A DNA stretch of 64,000 bases from Chrysemys picta bellii (taxonomy: Eukaryota; Chordata; Testudines; Emydidae): positions 5,837,001 to 5,901,000 of the forward strand of contig NC_088809.1 in the NCBI RefSeq assembly GCF_011386835.1, given 5' to 3'. A model generated the notes under the pieces. The model was not told the origin of the DNA. It worked only from the letters and a program-made list of their open reading frames with translations, and ran no database searches. The translations under genes were made by a program, and so were the position numbers. The stretch's first letter is position 1. The number at the start of each line of letters is the position of its first letter. Positions 37,800-62,897 of the stretch are shown piece by piece.

Positions 37800-39185
37800 C
37801 ACCAAACTTGCAAAGCTTCTTAGAATATTTTTTATTGAAAGATGTGAGAGAATTCATCAAAAAATGAACAGATAGATACCCGAATAACCAGCACATTTCA
37901 AATCCTGTATATTTTTATTTTAAAACAAATATAGCGCACAGTCCATGTGATATTTAAATTTATTATATTTCTTTTTTTGTTCTGGAGTGAAAAATAAAAA
38001 CCTGAGGTTTATTCCTGCATTTCCTGTACCCCGCACTGTAAAGATATTTTCATTGGATTTTTTTTCCTTGTAAGAGTTCCTTAAAGAATTGAACTCTGAT
38101 TTTAATGACTGAAAAGTGTATACTGATGGCACATGATTGTCCTAGAGAACAGGCGGGATAAACAACATTTTAAAACACAGTTAAAGAAACCAAGTTCTCC
38201 TTCAATCACAAAGAGCTAAATATTTTTTTCATTTACAATATATATGTTCATGTAAAATGAAAAAAAATTAAATGCGATGAGTTAAACTCTAAATATTATG
38301 TACACACCAATGTACAACTGAATAAATTAATACCAATTTGCATAATCTGGGATCCTTATAGCTTATTTACACAAATTTTCATTTATTTCATAAATATTTT
38401 TTTCTGGTACACAGGTAGATTCCAAAACCGCCATGTCACACTGCCTGTACCAGTTCTGCGTGTTGGTGGCCTTTGAAATCAGTGGTGGATGCAACAGAGC
38501 TGAAGACAGTTTATTTCCATTTTCCCCCTGACAAATCAGGTTACACACATGTTCATAGTCACTAGGCTCACCCAGAGTTATTATTTTCCTCTTAAAATTG
38601 TCTGTTTTAGGTGAGGGGGGGGGGTTGAAAGCATCTTCCTCCCTTCAGAAATCAGTCGCTACAGAAAACATCAGTCACCTTTCCCGCAGTCTCTTTAAGG
38701 GAATGACTGGTACATTCTTTCGCCATCCCGGAAATTGCGTGTGTTCTGGGTAATCCATTGATCAAGAAAGTTAGGCTGCAGATTGGAGTCCTTCTGCTTT
38801 TCCAGATGTATTTGGAGTCCAAACCAGTGGGACTGAGGAGGGGAGGGAAGGATACTTGCCATATTTTCTCCTGATTTGGGTTTAGGGAGGGGAGATCCTA
38901 TCCATTATATTCTCCTGGGTCTGAGTGGAGAGTGGTGGGGAGGGAGGGAGGAATAGTCTCCCATAATTACCCCTGGCTACGGGATATTTTGCTTGCGGAT
39001 CATTCACTTGGCCTCTGCTTTGTCTGGGTATCTGTATGGATCACACTTGTATCCCTGTCTTTAACTGCCTGTCCCCCTCCCCTTTTTTTCCCTTGTGTTT
39101 TTTTTTAAATAAATATTTATACTGTGCTGTACAAAATCCCAGTGCTTCTCAGCCCTTCGGGCTGGCGTGTTGGCAGCTCAGCCAG
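37800..39185 (-). other. TBX2: TBX2 3' UTR and end-of-gene region
   Basis: This AT-rich, interspersed-repeat-poor sequence follows the stop codon. About 70 nt after the stop, an ATATTTATTTA segment (plus 39108-39121) resembles an AU-rich instability element next to an A-run. A Pumilio-type UGUAAAUA lies at 38364-38371 (minus), just past the favoured poly(A) signal. Small open frames here are not conserved-looking proteins. The distal limit depends on which poly(A) signal is used. Confidence 0.5.
38382..38387 (-). terminator. TBX2: Candidate TBX2 poly(A) signal AATAAA
   Basis: The minus strand reads GAAATAAATGAAAATTTG about 800 nt after the TGA, which suits a 3' UTR of roughly 0.8-0.9 kb. Other AATAAA copies on the minus strand lie at 38510-38515, 38008-38013, 37959-37964, 37914-37919 and 37831-37836, so alternative ends are possible. 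Confidence 0.45.
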
Positions 39186-52924
<13,739 letters not shown>

Positions 52925-52928
<4 letters not shown>

Positions 52929-52936
52929 CGGTGCAT
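52925..52936 (-). promoter_or_regulatory. Minimal upstream ORF overlapping TBX2 start codon
   Basis: On the minus strand ATG CAC CGA TGA encodes Met-His-Arg-stop, and its TGA overlaps the TBX2 ATG as ATGA. The main start has C at -3, so it is a weak Kozak context. A short upstream ORF ending on the start codon could reduce translation initiation or support reinitiation. Function is inferred only from geometry. Confidence 0.45.
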
Positions 52937-53480
52937 CCACAAAGCCAGGAGAAAAGAGGGGACCCCTGGCCCTGGTTTTGGCCCAGCGAGCTCCTTCCAA
53001 GTCTCTGGAGGAGGAAAAGGCAGAGCTGGGTCAGAACAGCTCCCGGCGGCGGACACTCCCCGGTGGCAGTTGGAGATAGTGGTAGCTCCTGATATTTTTT
53101 TTTGTTGTCGTTGCAGCGAGGCGAGCGGGCGCTGGGCGCAGTAAAGTCCTTCGCCGGACTAAAATAGAAACAAAAGCCGAACCGCGGCTGTGCCCAGGAA
53201 CCACGCGGGGCTTTCAAAGGGCTCCCCACCGCAGCGAGTCTGGGGGGAGCGGCCACCACGGCGCCCCCGGAGAGTCAGGAAGGCGTGCGATCCGGATCCG
53301 CCTCTGGCCAGGCTGCGCCGGGCGAAAGGACCCGGAGTGGAATGGTTAGATCTTGTCCTGATCTCTGTAAAACTGTGACTATCTCACATGTCCTTCCTGC
53401 GCTGATCCCCTCGCTAATGAGCCAAGCCCCCTTGATTGCTGATTTTACGCGTTTCAGACCAATTGTGGATCTCCATAGGC
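52929..53480 (-). promoter_or_regulatory. TBX2: TBX2 5' UTR and proximal promoter (CpG-rich)
   Basis: The stretch upstream of the start codon is CpG-rich, as expected for a T-box gene promoter. On the TBX2 strand there is an inverted CCAAT box (ATTGG; plus-strand CCAAT at 53459-53463) and a second further out (53623-53627). No TATA box is obvious, and the transcription start cannot be fixed from sequence. A three-codon upstream ORF (ATG at 52936) overlaps the main ATG. The outer boundary is approximate. Confidence 0.55.
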
Positions 53481-53513
53481 GTGGTTTTGACAGCTCCGGC
53501 CAAGATCTGGGGT

Positions 53514-53572
53514 AAGGGGGGAGGGAAGGGAAGGGAAAGGAGGGAGGGAGGAAAGGAAGAAAAAAAAGAAGG
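53514..53572 (+). promoter_or_regulatory. 59-nt homopurine, G4-capable tract upstream of TBX2
   Basis: The plus strand is uninterrupted purine for 59 nt and contains at least six GGG runs separated by one to three adenines. This fits the canonical G-quadruplex pattern and also a triplex-forming mirror-like tract. It sits about 590 nt upstream of the ATG, near the expected promoter. Regulatory effect is inferred. Confidence 0.5.
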
Positions 53573-53816
53573 TGTCGGAAGCACCGGCAGTAAGAAAACA
53601 TGTCAACAGAATAAAATATTAACCAATGACAGAGAAAAGTGCTCGAAATCCCACCCCCAGCTCCTTTCCGCATACCGGGTCAGCGCTGAATTTGCTGCCG
53701 GCGGGGAGCGCTTCGCAGGCGGGGAACTGCTGACAGAGGCACCGGGGCAGCCCGGAGAGTCGTGTGGAAACCTCAGGAGAGACAAGAGCTAGCCCACATC
53801 AGAAGTGCAAAGCAGA

Positions 53817-53862
53817 GCGCGCGCGCGCGCGCACACACACTCTCACACACACACACACACAC
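53817..53862. repeat. (GC)n(AC)n tract
   Basis: Alternating purine-pyrimidine GC then AC with a TCTC interruption. It has Z-DNA potential and lies about 0.9 kb upstream of the TBX2 ATG. Confidence 0.9.
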
Positions 53863-56800
53863 CAGCTTCGCCTGGGCGGGAGTAGGGCAGGAGTTGCACA
53901 GATGAACAAGTCCTAGATGTGGCGCGGGGGGATATTCCGTGTAAATGCGCCGTAGGCATCTACAAGCGGGAGTGTGCCCGTGTGTTTTTTGTGTGCACCG
54001 AGAGGGCGGTGTGCGCATACCTCTGTGCTAAGATAGTGTGGGTGCATATACGCCTGTGTGTGCTAGCAAGTTGTGTGTACAATGAGAGAGAAATCTGAAA
54101 GCCCCCAATACAATGCTGTGATCAAACTGTATTGATTTAACGTGCCTTGCAAAGGGCGCGCTGGCTGCGTACTCTAAAGTGGCTTTTGACTAGCAGTTCA
54201 AAGCCCGGACTCTTCTTTGCAACCCCCTAATTTTATAAGAAGTAGAGGGGAGAAGGGGGAGGGGGAAGATAAACTCTATGACTCCAGCCCTACGCCAGAT
54301 ACTGGACACTGAATCTAGGTGGGGCCCACCACCGCGCGCGGTGCCTGCCAATCGATGCAACTGCGAAACGTTCCTGGACCGTAGCAGACCGCGAAGGGCG
54401 TCAGAGCAGGCAACGGCGAGGCACGGGGAGGCTTGAACTATTTGGGGGCGGCCGCGCGGCGCATCGCCGTTTTAAATCCCTGGCCGAGGTCACTGGCGGC
54501 GGGGTTGGCCAGGCAGCGTTCAGCGGGGGATGGAGCTCCAGAATCACACGCCAAGCGCCCCGGGGTGAGTGCTGGCCCGCCTGGACCGCGGCACCGCGTT
54601 CATTGCTTCCCCACTGCACCGGGGGGGTTGTTTTGCAACTCGCTGGGTTTTCTGGGGAAGTGACACTGGGGGGAAGGCGCTGCTTTGTGCCTGGGGATGC
54701 GGCTGACGAGGATCAAACTTTGAAGGGGACCCAGGCAGTTCTGGGGGAGTCAGCCAGGCGGAGGGAGGGGGGGTTGCGATCTCAAGGCTCCGTCTGCTGT
54801 TTCTCCTAGCGATGTGGGTGGGGGGAATGGCAAAGCCGCCAGCAGGAGAGGTTGGGTTGATAACAGAGGGAATTTAGGGTGCTGCAGAGAGACAGCGATA
54901 GTCTCTTAAAAAAATCCCCGCATCCTGCTGACGGCTGAGTTTTACACAGGATTTGAACTAATCTCTTGACAAGTTATTCATCAGCTTGGCGCGTTAAAAA
55001 GCCCCCCTGGTCTGCCTGCTTCAAGGTTGGTTCTTCCCTCCCCGGGAAGACTGATCCGGAGGGTTTGTTTACTGGGCGCCTGGATGCAGATAATCTTGAA
55101 GGAAAATCCTGAGTCTGTTTGCAAAGGGATTATGGCCGGGCATCCCCCCCCCCCTTCCCCTTGATAGATAGTCTGCTAGGGGGTGTCACCCGGAGGGGTT
55201 AAAGGCGCAGGAGCTATTGTTTGGGGGTGGGGAGGGGGTGTGTGTGTCCTTTTTAAGAGGTCCATTTGGAGATCTGTTCTGATTAACTGGGGGCTCCGTT
55301 TGCTGAAGAGGGGCTTGGCGCCAGGCGGCTGAGACTCCACAATAAAGACCCGTCTCTTGTCACTTCATATTTACCCAAAAATCTTCAAACAGCGCCCTGC
55401 AATCCTCCCAAGGCTCCTGTCCCTGCCGCCTGATCGTCGGCCCAGACGCTTCCCTGGGAGATTGGGGAGGGGGGCGCCGGGAGATCGCCCCCCCTCCCAC
55501 CCGAAGGAACTGTCCCAAGCCCCCAATAATCCCGATGGGGCGCAATGCAAACGCTGGTCCGCTCCTTCCCCCTCCAGAGAAATGCCTCTCCCCTTCCCCT
55601 CCCCTGCACGCACCAGGCTGGTGAATAGAAGCGTGTGACCCCTAGATGGCCGCCAAGGCAGCCTGTGTGTGCCCCTGCGCGGGGAGAGCCCGGAGGGGGA
55701 GCGAGATTCCGCCCAGCCCGGGGTTGTTCCCAGCTCCAGCTTTTTACGCCGTTCCTCCGCGGCGCGCAGCAAAGAGCAGGCAGGCTAGAGGGAGCTTCCT
55801 CCAGCCGCGGCCATCTGGGATGGCTGCAGACTGGAGGGGAGGGATGGGTCCGTCTCACTCGCCCTGTGCGCCGGGAAACAGATCTCGTCCTCCAGAGCAA
55901 GGGCTGGCCCTGCTGTCCTTAAGGCGCGGTTAATGAACACCCAGGGTTCCCGGGCACCAGCCCGTCCACACGGCCATGCCTGGCTCTGCATCATCCAGAC
56001 ACCCCGGCCGCCTGCAACCTCTGGCCCGCGGCGAACCTAGGCCCGGCTTGTCAGCAGTTTCGCTGACACTTGCGCTGCCCTGTCTGCCCCCCCGTGAGCC
56101 CTGTCGCTTCCCTGTACGCCTGTGCACCGCCCCCCCTTTCCTTCAGGGCTGGGGGCGAATTCACTGCTGGGGTTTTGATACTGGTCTGTTCTCCCTTAGG
56201 CCAGCCAGGTGAGGACACAGGCGTGGGGCTGATGGCGAGTTGGAGCAGCAGGAACCTAAAGCCAAACAAGGGTCAGCTCCCCCTTTGCCCCCTGGTTGTT
56301 GTTACATTTTGCTGGGTTGCCGAGGGCAGCCCCTGGCGCCACAGGGGAAACCGAATCAAAGCCCAACACTTGTTCTCCAGGACACTTCACAACCTGCCAT
56401 TGTCCTGCGGCAGGTTCACCGCTGGCCATTGTCGAGGGTGGTTTTATCGCTCCCTTCCTTGCTGCGTGATGGGCTAGGATAAGAGCCCAGATTGGCGTCT
56501 TCTGGCTGGCAGCCCCTTACAAAAGCCAAACTCACCCTCCGCTGCTGGGGCCCAGAATGAGCGGCAGTAGGGAGAAGGGAGTGCTCAGAGGGGTTCGGGA
56601 GGTCGTTTGAACTCACCAGAGCACGGGGCATTGTTAAAAGCTGCAGGGGAAGGTGTTAGGATGGGGGGGGGGGTCAGGATGTGTTGACATTTAGACACAA
56701 TTTGGACTTTGGATTTTCGCCTCTGCGGAAATGTGCTGACGGCAGCGGCATTCGAATCCAAACCAAACGGGGCTTTTGCCGCAAAGCAAAATCGGTGCGT

Positions 56801-57489
56801 TTTAGTCCCGGGGAAATGCAACCAGCCCGTCACTCGACTGGCCGCTCTGGTGCTGGACGCCCTGGCGACGTTCAGATCTGGTCTGAAGGAGCAAAATGCA
56901 AACTTCAAATCTGGCGGATAATACACGCAGCTGTTGTGAATTAATGCCGACCCCTTTAAAAAGCAGCTACCGTGCAATAAATAAATCATCTGAATCATCC
57001 TCTTACTTCATCTCTGAAAATCCTACAGAGGATTGTTTTGGGGAGACATCAATATATATTCTTCTCTGCTGCCTGAAAGAGTTCAGGGGCGGCTGCATGC
57101 CGCAGTTAAGAGGCTACAAACACAAACGAAAAGCCGGTCGTCTCACTGAAATTCGGCGTGATAATAATATTTCGCTCTGGGTGTATTGAGGACATTAACT
57201 TGAATAAATCCAGGGTTCTTTTTCACGGGACACCGAGTGTCCTGGCCTTATGAATCCCAGGCTGATAAAGCTGCACACGCAACAAGTCAGTCTCAGATCG
57301 AGAAAAAAATCACAGCTCCCCCCGATATCACCCAGAACAATTTACTCCGTATTTTTAATTACCTCTAGTATGTGTGTGTGTGGGGGGGGAAGTGTTAGAA
57401 AAATCTATTTGCAACAACACTTCTACTAAGTTTTCCAGAAAGCAGGCTGCTTCGGTTCTCCACAGTCTCCTAATTCGTTTGAACAGGAT

Positions 57490-57525
57490 AAATAAATAAT
57501 AAATAATAATAATAATAATAATTAA
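57490..57525. repeat. (AAT)n microsatellite
   Basis: AATAAATAAT followed by a run of AAT units. Confidence 0.9.
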
Positions 57526-59447
57526 TCTCTTCTCTTCCGCCCACTCCACCACCACCACCATATCCAAGCCACTATGTTATATAATTACAGATTAGGAACA
57601 AGGCAAAGAAAGGGGTGGATGTATATACCTACACCGTGCCTAAACAGATTCAGATCTTGTTTGATCAAAAATACCTTTCTCCTTATCACCTAGTGAGCCG
57701 TAATTAACAATCACCGTATTCATTAAATATGTTAATACACCCGTCCTCCTTAAGACCCAGAGTTACTTACTCCCTTTTTATTCCTATAAAAATTCGATTG
57801 CATGACTGACTTTGTTAGCTGCTAAAATCCCACACACAAAAGGGGGGGTTATATTCCCTATTACCCAAACTGCAGGGCTACCTATACAGTACAGGACAGA
57901 GCAGTAGGAATTGCTAACCTTGCTAAATGTAAACGGAGGAAGAAAAACTCTTCTGAAAATAATTTGTAAAAAAATCAGTGTGAATACAAAGACTGAGGCA
58001 ATACAAATGCGTATCCCAAAGACAGTGGAACTACTGAGATGTGTGTGTGTGTGGGGGGGGGGAGGTTGTAAGGCAGTTGAGATCCCCTCTACAAAGTAAT
58101 TACAAAAAATCTCCCCCCTTGTGATTGTGTGAGTTTTTTTGGCCTACTTGATTTTATAATAATGAAGGCCTTCTACTAAATGTAGAGCGGTGAGGTTGTG
58201 AAAGTGTACCTTGAGGTGTCCTTTATCTTACATAGGACAACTCACGTGGAATGGGGTTAATGGAGCACTGTATGGGGGTTACATGTTTAGTATCACACTG
58301 CACGAAGCTCACCCTGAAGCCAGGGGAAATATTTGGATTCTCTCTGCTCCACCAATACGCAAGAACATTCTTCATTTTGTCCTCTGCGTTTTGATCTAAT
58401 CATTTCTCTGCCATTTCCTTCTCCTGTAACCTTCTGGGTCTAGCTCTCGTTTTAATGATGACTTATCTTATATAAATAGAGACGATTTCCTAACAATAAC
58501 CCCTGTCCTCGAGGTGAAACAGTGGTAAGGGAGGGGGAATCAGGATGGGAAAGGGCCACTTACAGTTGTTTATAAGGCATGGGTTTCTTTGCCCGTCTTC
58601 TGTTTGTAGTTCCCCCTCTCCCTCTTAGCCTTGGGCTTTACCATCAGGATTGCAGATCGGGGAGCTAAAACGTGACACTTTATGAAACATGAAACAGACT
58701 CCCAGCATTAAGGGAGGCGTAGCTTAGATCACCAACCGCTGTGGGTTCATTTCAAAGAGGAGAAGCCAGGGAGGAAGAGGAGAAAGAATCGCTCATTACA
58801 ATAGATTACTGCTATCAATATAAAACAATATGTTGAGCTTCCATACAGTGTGTCTGCTTGAAAACCCTCTGCCTGAGTCCCAGGGTTTAAGTCTTGCAAC
58901 AGAGTCTTTTAAGGCGATTCCTCCCCGGTGCCCCCAGTTAGCCCGGACAAAGCCCTCCCCCCAAAAGTTTAAGCAAACATCTAAACTTTCAACCGAATTT
59001 CCCATTCCGTTTTCTCTCTTCCCCTCTTTCATCTTTGCCCATCTCCGCTCCTCGCCCCCTTTCTATTTTTAGCTGGTAGACGCAGGCCTTGGCGCCAGGC
59101 CGTTTAAGACCTGTCAAAGTCCTTCATATTTCCCTCATGTCACATGGACCTTTCGCTCTCTCCCCTCTTCATGCAAAGCCAGTCATTTGGATCTGGGAGT
59201 TCGTGAGCGAATGCAATTTGCTCTTCTCCACGGCTGTGTTGTCTCTGTGACCTCAGTCAGCAGGGCTGCTGGTGTCCTGTCCTGTGCACTTAGACAAATT
59301 GCGAGTGATTGATGAAAAATAACAATTCTCACAAGCAGCAATTCCCCTCTCCCTTTCCCTCCTCCCCGCTTCAGCCCGGGCTCGCTAGGAAATGAATGGA
59401 AAGCTCACATGTAGCAAACCAGACACACTGAGCTCGGAGCAGAACAC

Positions 59448-59552
59448 AAATGCACGCCACAGGTTGAAACCAACAACCAGTGTAGATAGAGGTAGGTCCT
59501 GTCACTACCTCTGTCTACACTGCTTGTTCGTTTCAACCCGTGGCGTGCATTT
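59448..59552. repeat. 105-nt hairpin, 48-bp arms, 9-nt loop
   Basis: The arms 59448-59495 and 59505-59552 match at 44 of 48 positions when folded. One of the four differences would be a G-U pair in RNA. The loop is GTCCTGTCA. The geometry resembles a precursor-miRNA or a palindromic MITE. The TGTAGA..CAGTGTAGA segment resembles ends of turtle MITEs. Confidence 0.8.
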
Positions 59553-61224
59553 CATCAGCCTCTCTGAAGGAGAGCGAGGCACAGACAGCCATTTAATTAT
59601 TGTTGAGAGAGAGAGACATCAGTGTTCAGGAAAGGTTTTTGAAAAGGAAAATTGGCAGCTTTGCTTTCCCCAAATAGCCCAGGAGCTCCACGGCGACAGA
59701 AATCGCGGGTAGTATCTGTTCTCCAGGACAAAGAAACCCAACCTGTAACCACCTCAACTGGAGGCATGTGATCTAAGGGGCCAAAACTTCAGACAGCCGG
59801 GGGTCCTGGCCTGAGATGTCAGCAAGAATCGATCTGAACTTTCACTAGGGGGAAATCTCCTATCCCTTACCCCAAACCAGACTCGAGGGTGGTGTCCTTC
59901 CTGTATTGGCCCAGGATGGAGAGAGCTGCCCTTTCTGCCTGAATCGCAGGATCGGGAAGAAAACAGATCAGGTGGAGACAGCTGAGGGATTGCCATGGCT
60001 AATTTGAAGATAAATCTGGGTGCCATCAGCGCCTGGGCTGAAAACCGAGCTTCTGCTGACACTTCGCCCTAAGGGAAGGGCCATGTCAATCCTCCAAAAG
60101 CAGAAGGGGGGGGGGAGGGGCGGGAAGTACAAGTTCTTCCCCGCATGGCTTGGGGCGGGAGGCGAGAAAGAGTCAGGTGGGAGGGGGCTTGAAATACACG
60201 CCTGCCCCCCCCCAACATCCCGCTCCCCAGCACCCCAGTAGCACAGGAGACGCTGCAGTGAAGTGTTGTTAGTAACACCGTGAGCAGCAGCTCCTCCGAG
60301 GGCTGAATCCGCAGCAGGGAATCCCGGGCAATCGCACGCCAGACCCGGACTGGGCCGGATCCCGAAGCAGGCGAGGCCCTTTGGCTTCAGTGGGAATTGT
60401 GTCTGTCTGTCTGTAGGGAGGAGAGCCGGGTTTGGCCCCGTCACACGCCTGGCTCCAATGTTGCGAGCCAGAAGACATGGTCAGGCGGCATGGATGTCTG
60501 GGGTACCTACATCCCGTGCACACGGGGCTCCTGGCGGGGAGGGGATACTCGCCACCTTCGCTTCACCTGTCTACGCGGCCTCTTCAGGGTCCCACCAATC
60601 CCATACCGATTAGCGGGTTTTGCTGCGGAGGTGACCGGCACAGAGCTGCGGGTGGTTTTGTTTGTTTGCTTTTAAATCGGTGGCCAGGCTGTTGGGGGGG
60701 GGGGGCTGGTTGGGGAGCCGCATCTGCTCAGGGGCAAGCAAAAGCCACTTTCCGGGTCCCGCCGGAGTGACTCCTGCTCTCTGCTCCGCAGCCTGCGGCG
60801 GGACCGTGAGAAAAGAGGAGCACGTGGGATTGACCCTCAGGGGCGGCCCCCAAAAGGAGCCAGGGAAGAAAATGGGAACCATTTGGCAATGACCAACAGG
60901 TGCGCAGAGTTAACCCTCCCCTCGCTGGGTCTAGAGCCCCCCCTTCCTAGAGACACGAACGGCCTGGAGCCAGCGTGGGGGAGACATTGTCCGCTCAGCT
61001 GCTAATGTCAGATTGTTCCGTCAAATAAACATTAAAAAATCACCGTCTGTCTCTTTGTGCGGTTTCTCCACCTCGCGCTTTCTTTTCGGTTGGATTTTAA
61101 TGACACCGAGCCACTTCCTAAAATAATAGAGGAGATATTTCATCTGGCAAACTGTCCGTGAAAAGGTACATTGGAAACACATTTGGAATGAACTATAAAT
61201 TGATCCTATACTCCTATATATATA

Positions 61225-61306
61225 TTTTCTCTCTCTATACACACACACACACACACTAATTAGGAGTATAATTAGTGTGTGTATGTGTGTGTTTATAGAG
61301 AAAATA
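61225..61306. repeat. AC/GT-rich inverted repeat
   Basis: TTTTCTCTCTCTATACACAC..ACTAAT and ATTAGTGTGTGT..TATAGAGAAAA are inverted around a TAGGAGTATA loop. Much of it is simple repeat. Confidence 0.6.
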
Positions 61307-62814
61307 GAGAAAAGTCTATTTCCTCAGTGCTCATACACACACATATACAGAGGTAGATTGATATATATACACACACAGAGGTAGAGAGATTTATGTAGAC
61401 ACACGCATACCTACAGAGGGAGAGGGATCTACTTCTAGGTAGATTAGAATTTAATCTATATTAATGATACATCTCAGTTCAAGGGCTGTTTATTACCCAA
61501 GATGCCCTCCGGGAACATACACAGGGCCCAACCCCACGCCATGTATATTTTATTTTGAGGCGATAATTCCATCGAAGGAACAATAAAGGTTTCGCACTGT
61601 GGCTTCGCTTCGCAAAAAGCCAAGCCGCGAAGCCGTGGCAGGTGAGGAAAGATTTACCAGCTGAGCTGCCGTGGAGAAGACACGGGTGTGCCCCAAGAGA
61701 GCGACCAGCTTAGAAAATTCATTTCTCTGCAACCTCGGTCGGGGCGAGTGACACGAAATGGGTCACTTGATTCAATGTTGTCCTAGAGCCCAACCGCTTA
61801 GACTAGAGATTCTCGAGAATTAATGCGGTGTGCCCCCCTGGGATCCAACTAGCAAAGCTGCCATGCGCCTCATGCAACACCGGCCGTGCAATGGACCACC
61901 CTTGCCCCAGCCCCTTCCCCTGCCCGTGGCACATTCTCTGCCACGGGGCAGGACATTATTGGGTGCAAACGCCTCCTTCTCAGGGAAGCGCTGCGGTGGT
62001 TTGCCCTGCCTGGAGACAGGACAGGTCTGAGCAGAATTCCCCTCGCCCTCCTGCTGCAGAGATTCACGCAGCCCCATGCTAACTCAGGCGGGCGAGAACT
62101 TTTATTATTCATTATGAAACATGTCTAATATTTTATTCATCGCCTTTGTCTCTGTCTCTCTCTGAACACCGTACGGTTGCTTTTCAACAATCGGATTAAT
62201 AACCTGAGATGCAGCAGCCTCCCTCGTTTCTGCCTAGCAGATGGGGTTGCCACTTGATTTGTCACTTCTTTGCAACATATGTTATTTTATACTCGCACAC
62301 GCCGCGGAAAGCGCTCCCATTATTTGCCAGGAGTCAGGCAATCCGCTCCAGGCAGGAGAAAAGTCTAGTTCCTCAAGGATCACTCCCCAGAATGGCCAGG
62401 GTTGGTTGTAAAGTTGATTGTCTCTACAACACGCCTTTTAGCTTGGCCATGGCCAGGATTTGACCGCGCACAAGTTGTTACCCTCCTACCCCACCGGGGA
62501 TAGCCCCTGGGCCCAGGGTGTTCTGGAAGTCAGTGTCTAGCCCACAGCAATCAAAGAAAGGGGCCGGGGGGAGCAGAGATACAGCGGCATCTGAAAGAAG
62601 GGAAGGCAAAAGGGTAGGAAAAACCACCCCAGAAGATGCTGTCAAGGCAAACTTAATGGGGACCAGAGAAGTTGGGACAGAGTGGCCTATACATGTTTGG
62701 TTTTTTTCTCCCTCAAGAGGTGACAACAGCGGTTGTAACTCGGATCAGATTTAGATCCAGGGAAGAATGAGTGTGGAAAGTGTCCATGAGAAACACCCTT
62801 TGCCATATATCCAT

Positions 62815-62897
62815 ATTTACACACACACACACACACAAACACTATATCCATATCTACACACACACACTATATCCATATTTACACACACACACACACT
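62815..62897. repeat. Higher-order AC minisatellite
   Basis: Three units of an AC run joined by a CTATATCCATATNTA spacer. An AC-only description misses the higher-order unit. Confidence 0.85.

Larger units (their letters stand above)
53573..59447. other. TBX2 upstream flank, no coding gene seen
   Basis: CpG-rich to about 56.3 kb, then AT-rich. A consensus-like plus-strand donor CCGGG|GTGAGT at 54565 could belong to a divergent non-coding RNA like human TBX2-AS1, but no partner acceptor was established. Very few transposons. The TAAT-rich stretch 56930-57760 is a candidate regulatory region. Confidence 0.45.

Noticed and set aside
52929..53000. N-terminal extension of TBX2 from TTG at 53000
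   Set aside because: It needs a non-ATG start, and the ATG at 52928 matches the known TBX2 N-terminus.
55357..56477. Multiple 90-170-codon frames in the upstream CpG-rich DNA
   Set aside because: Overlapping frames on both strands, with no domains or convincing start context. Typical of GC-rich non-coding sequence.
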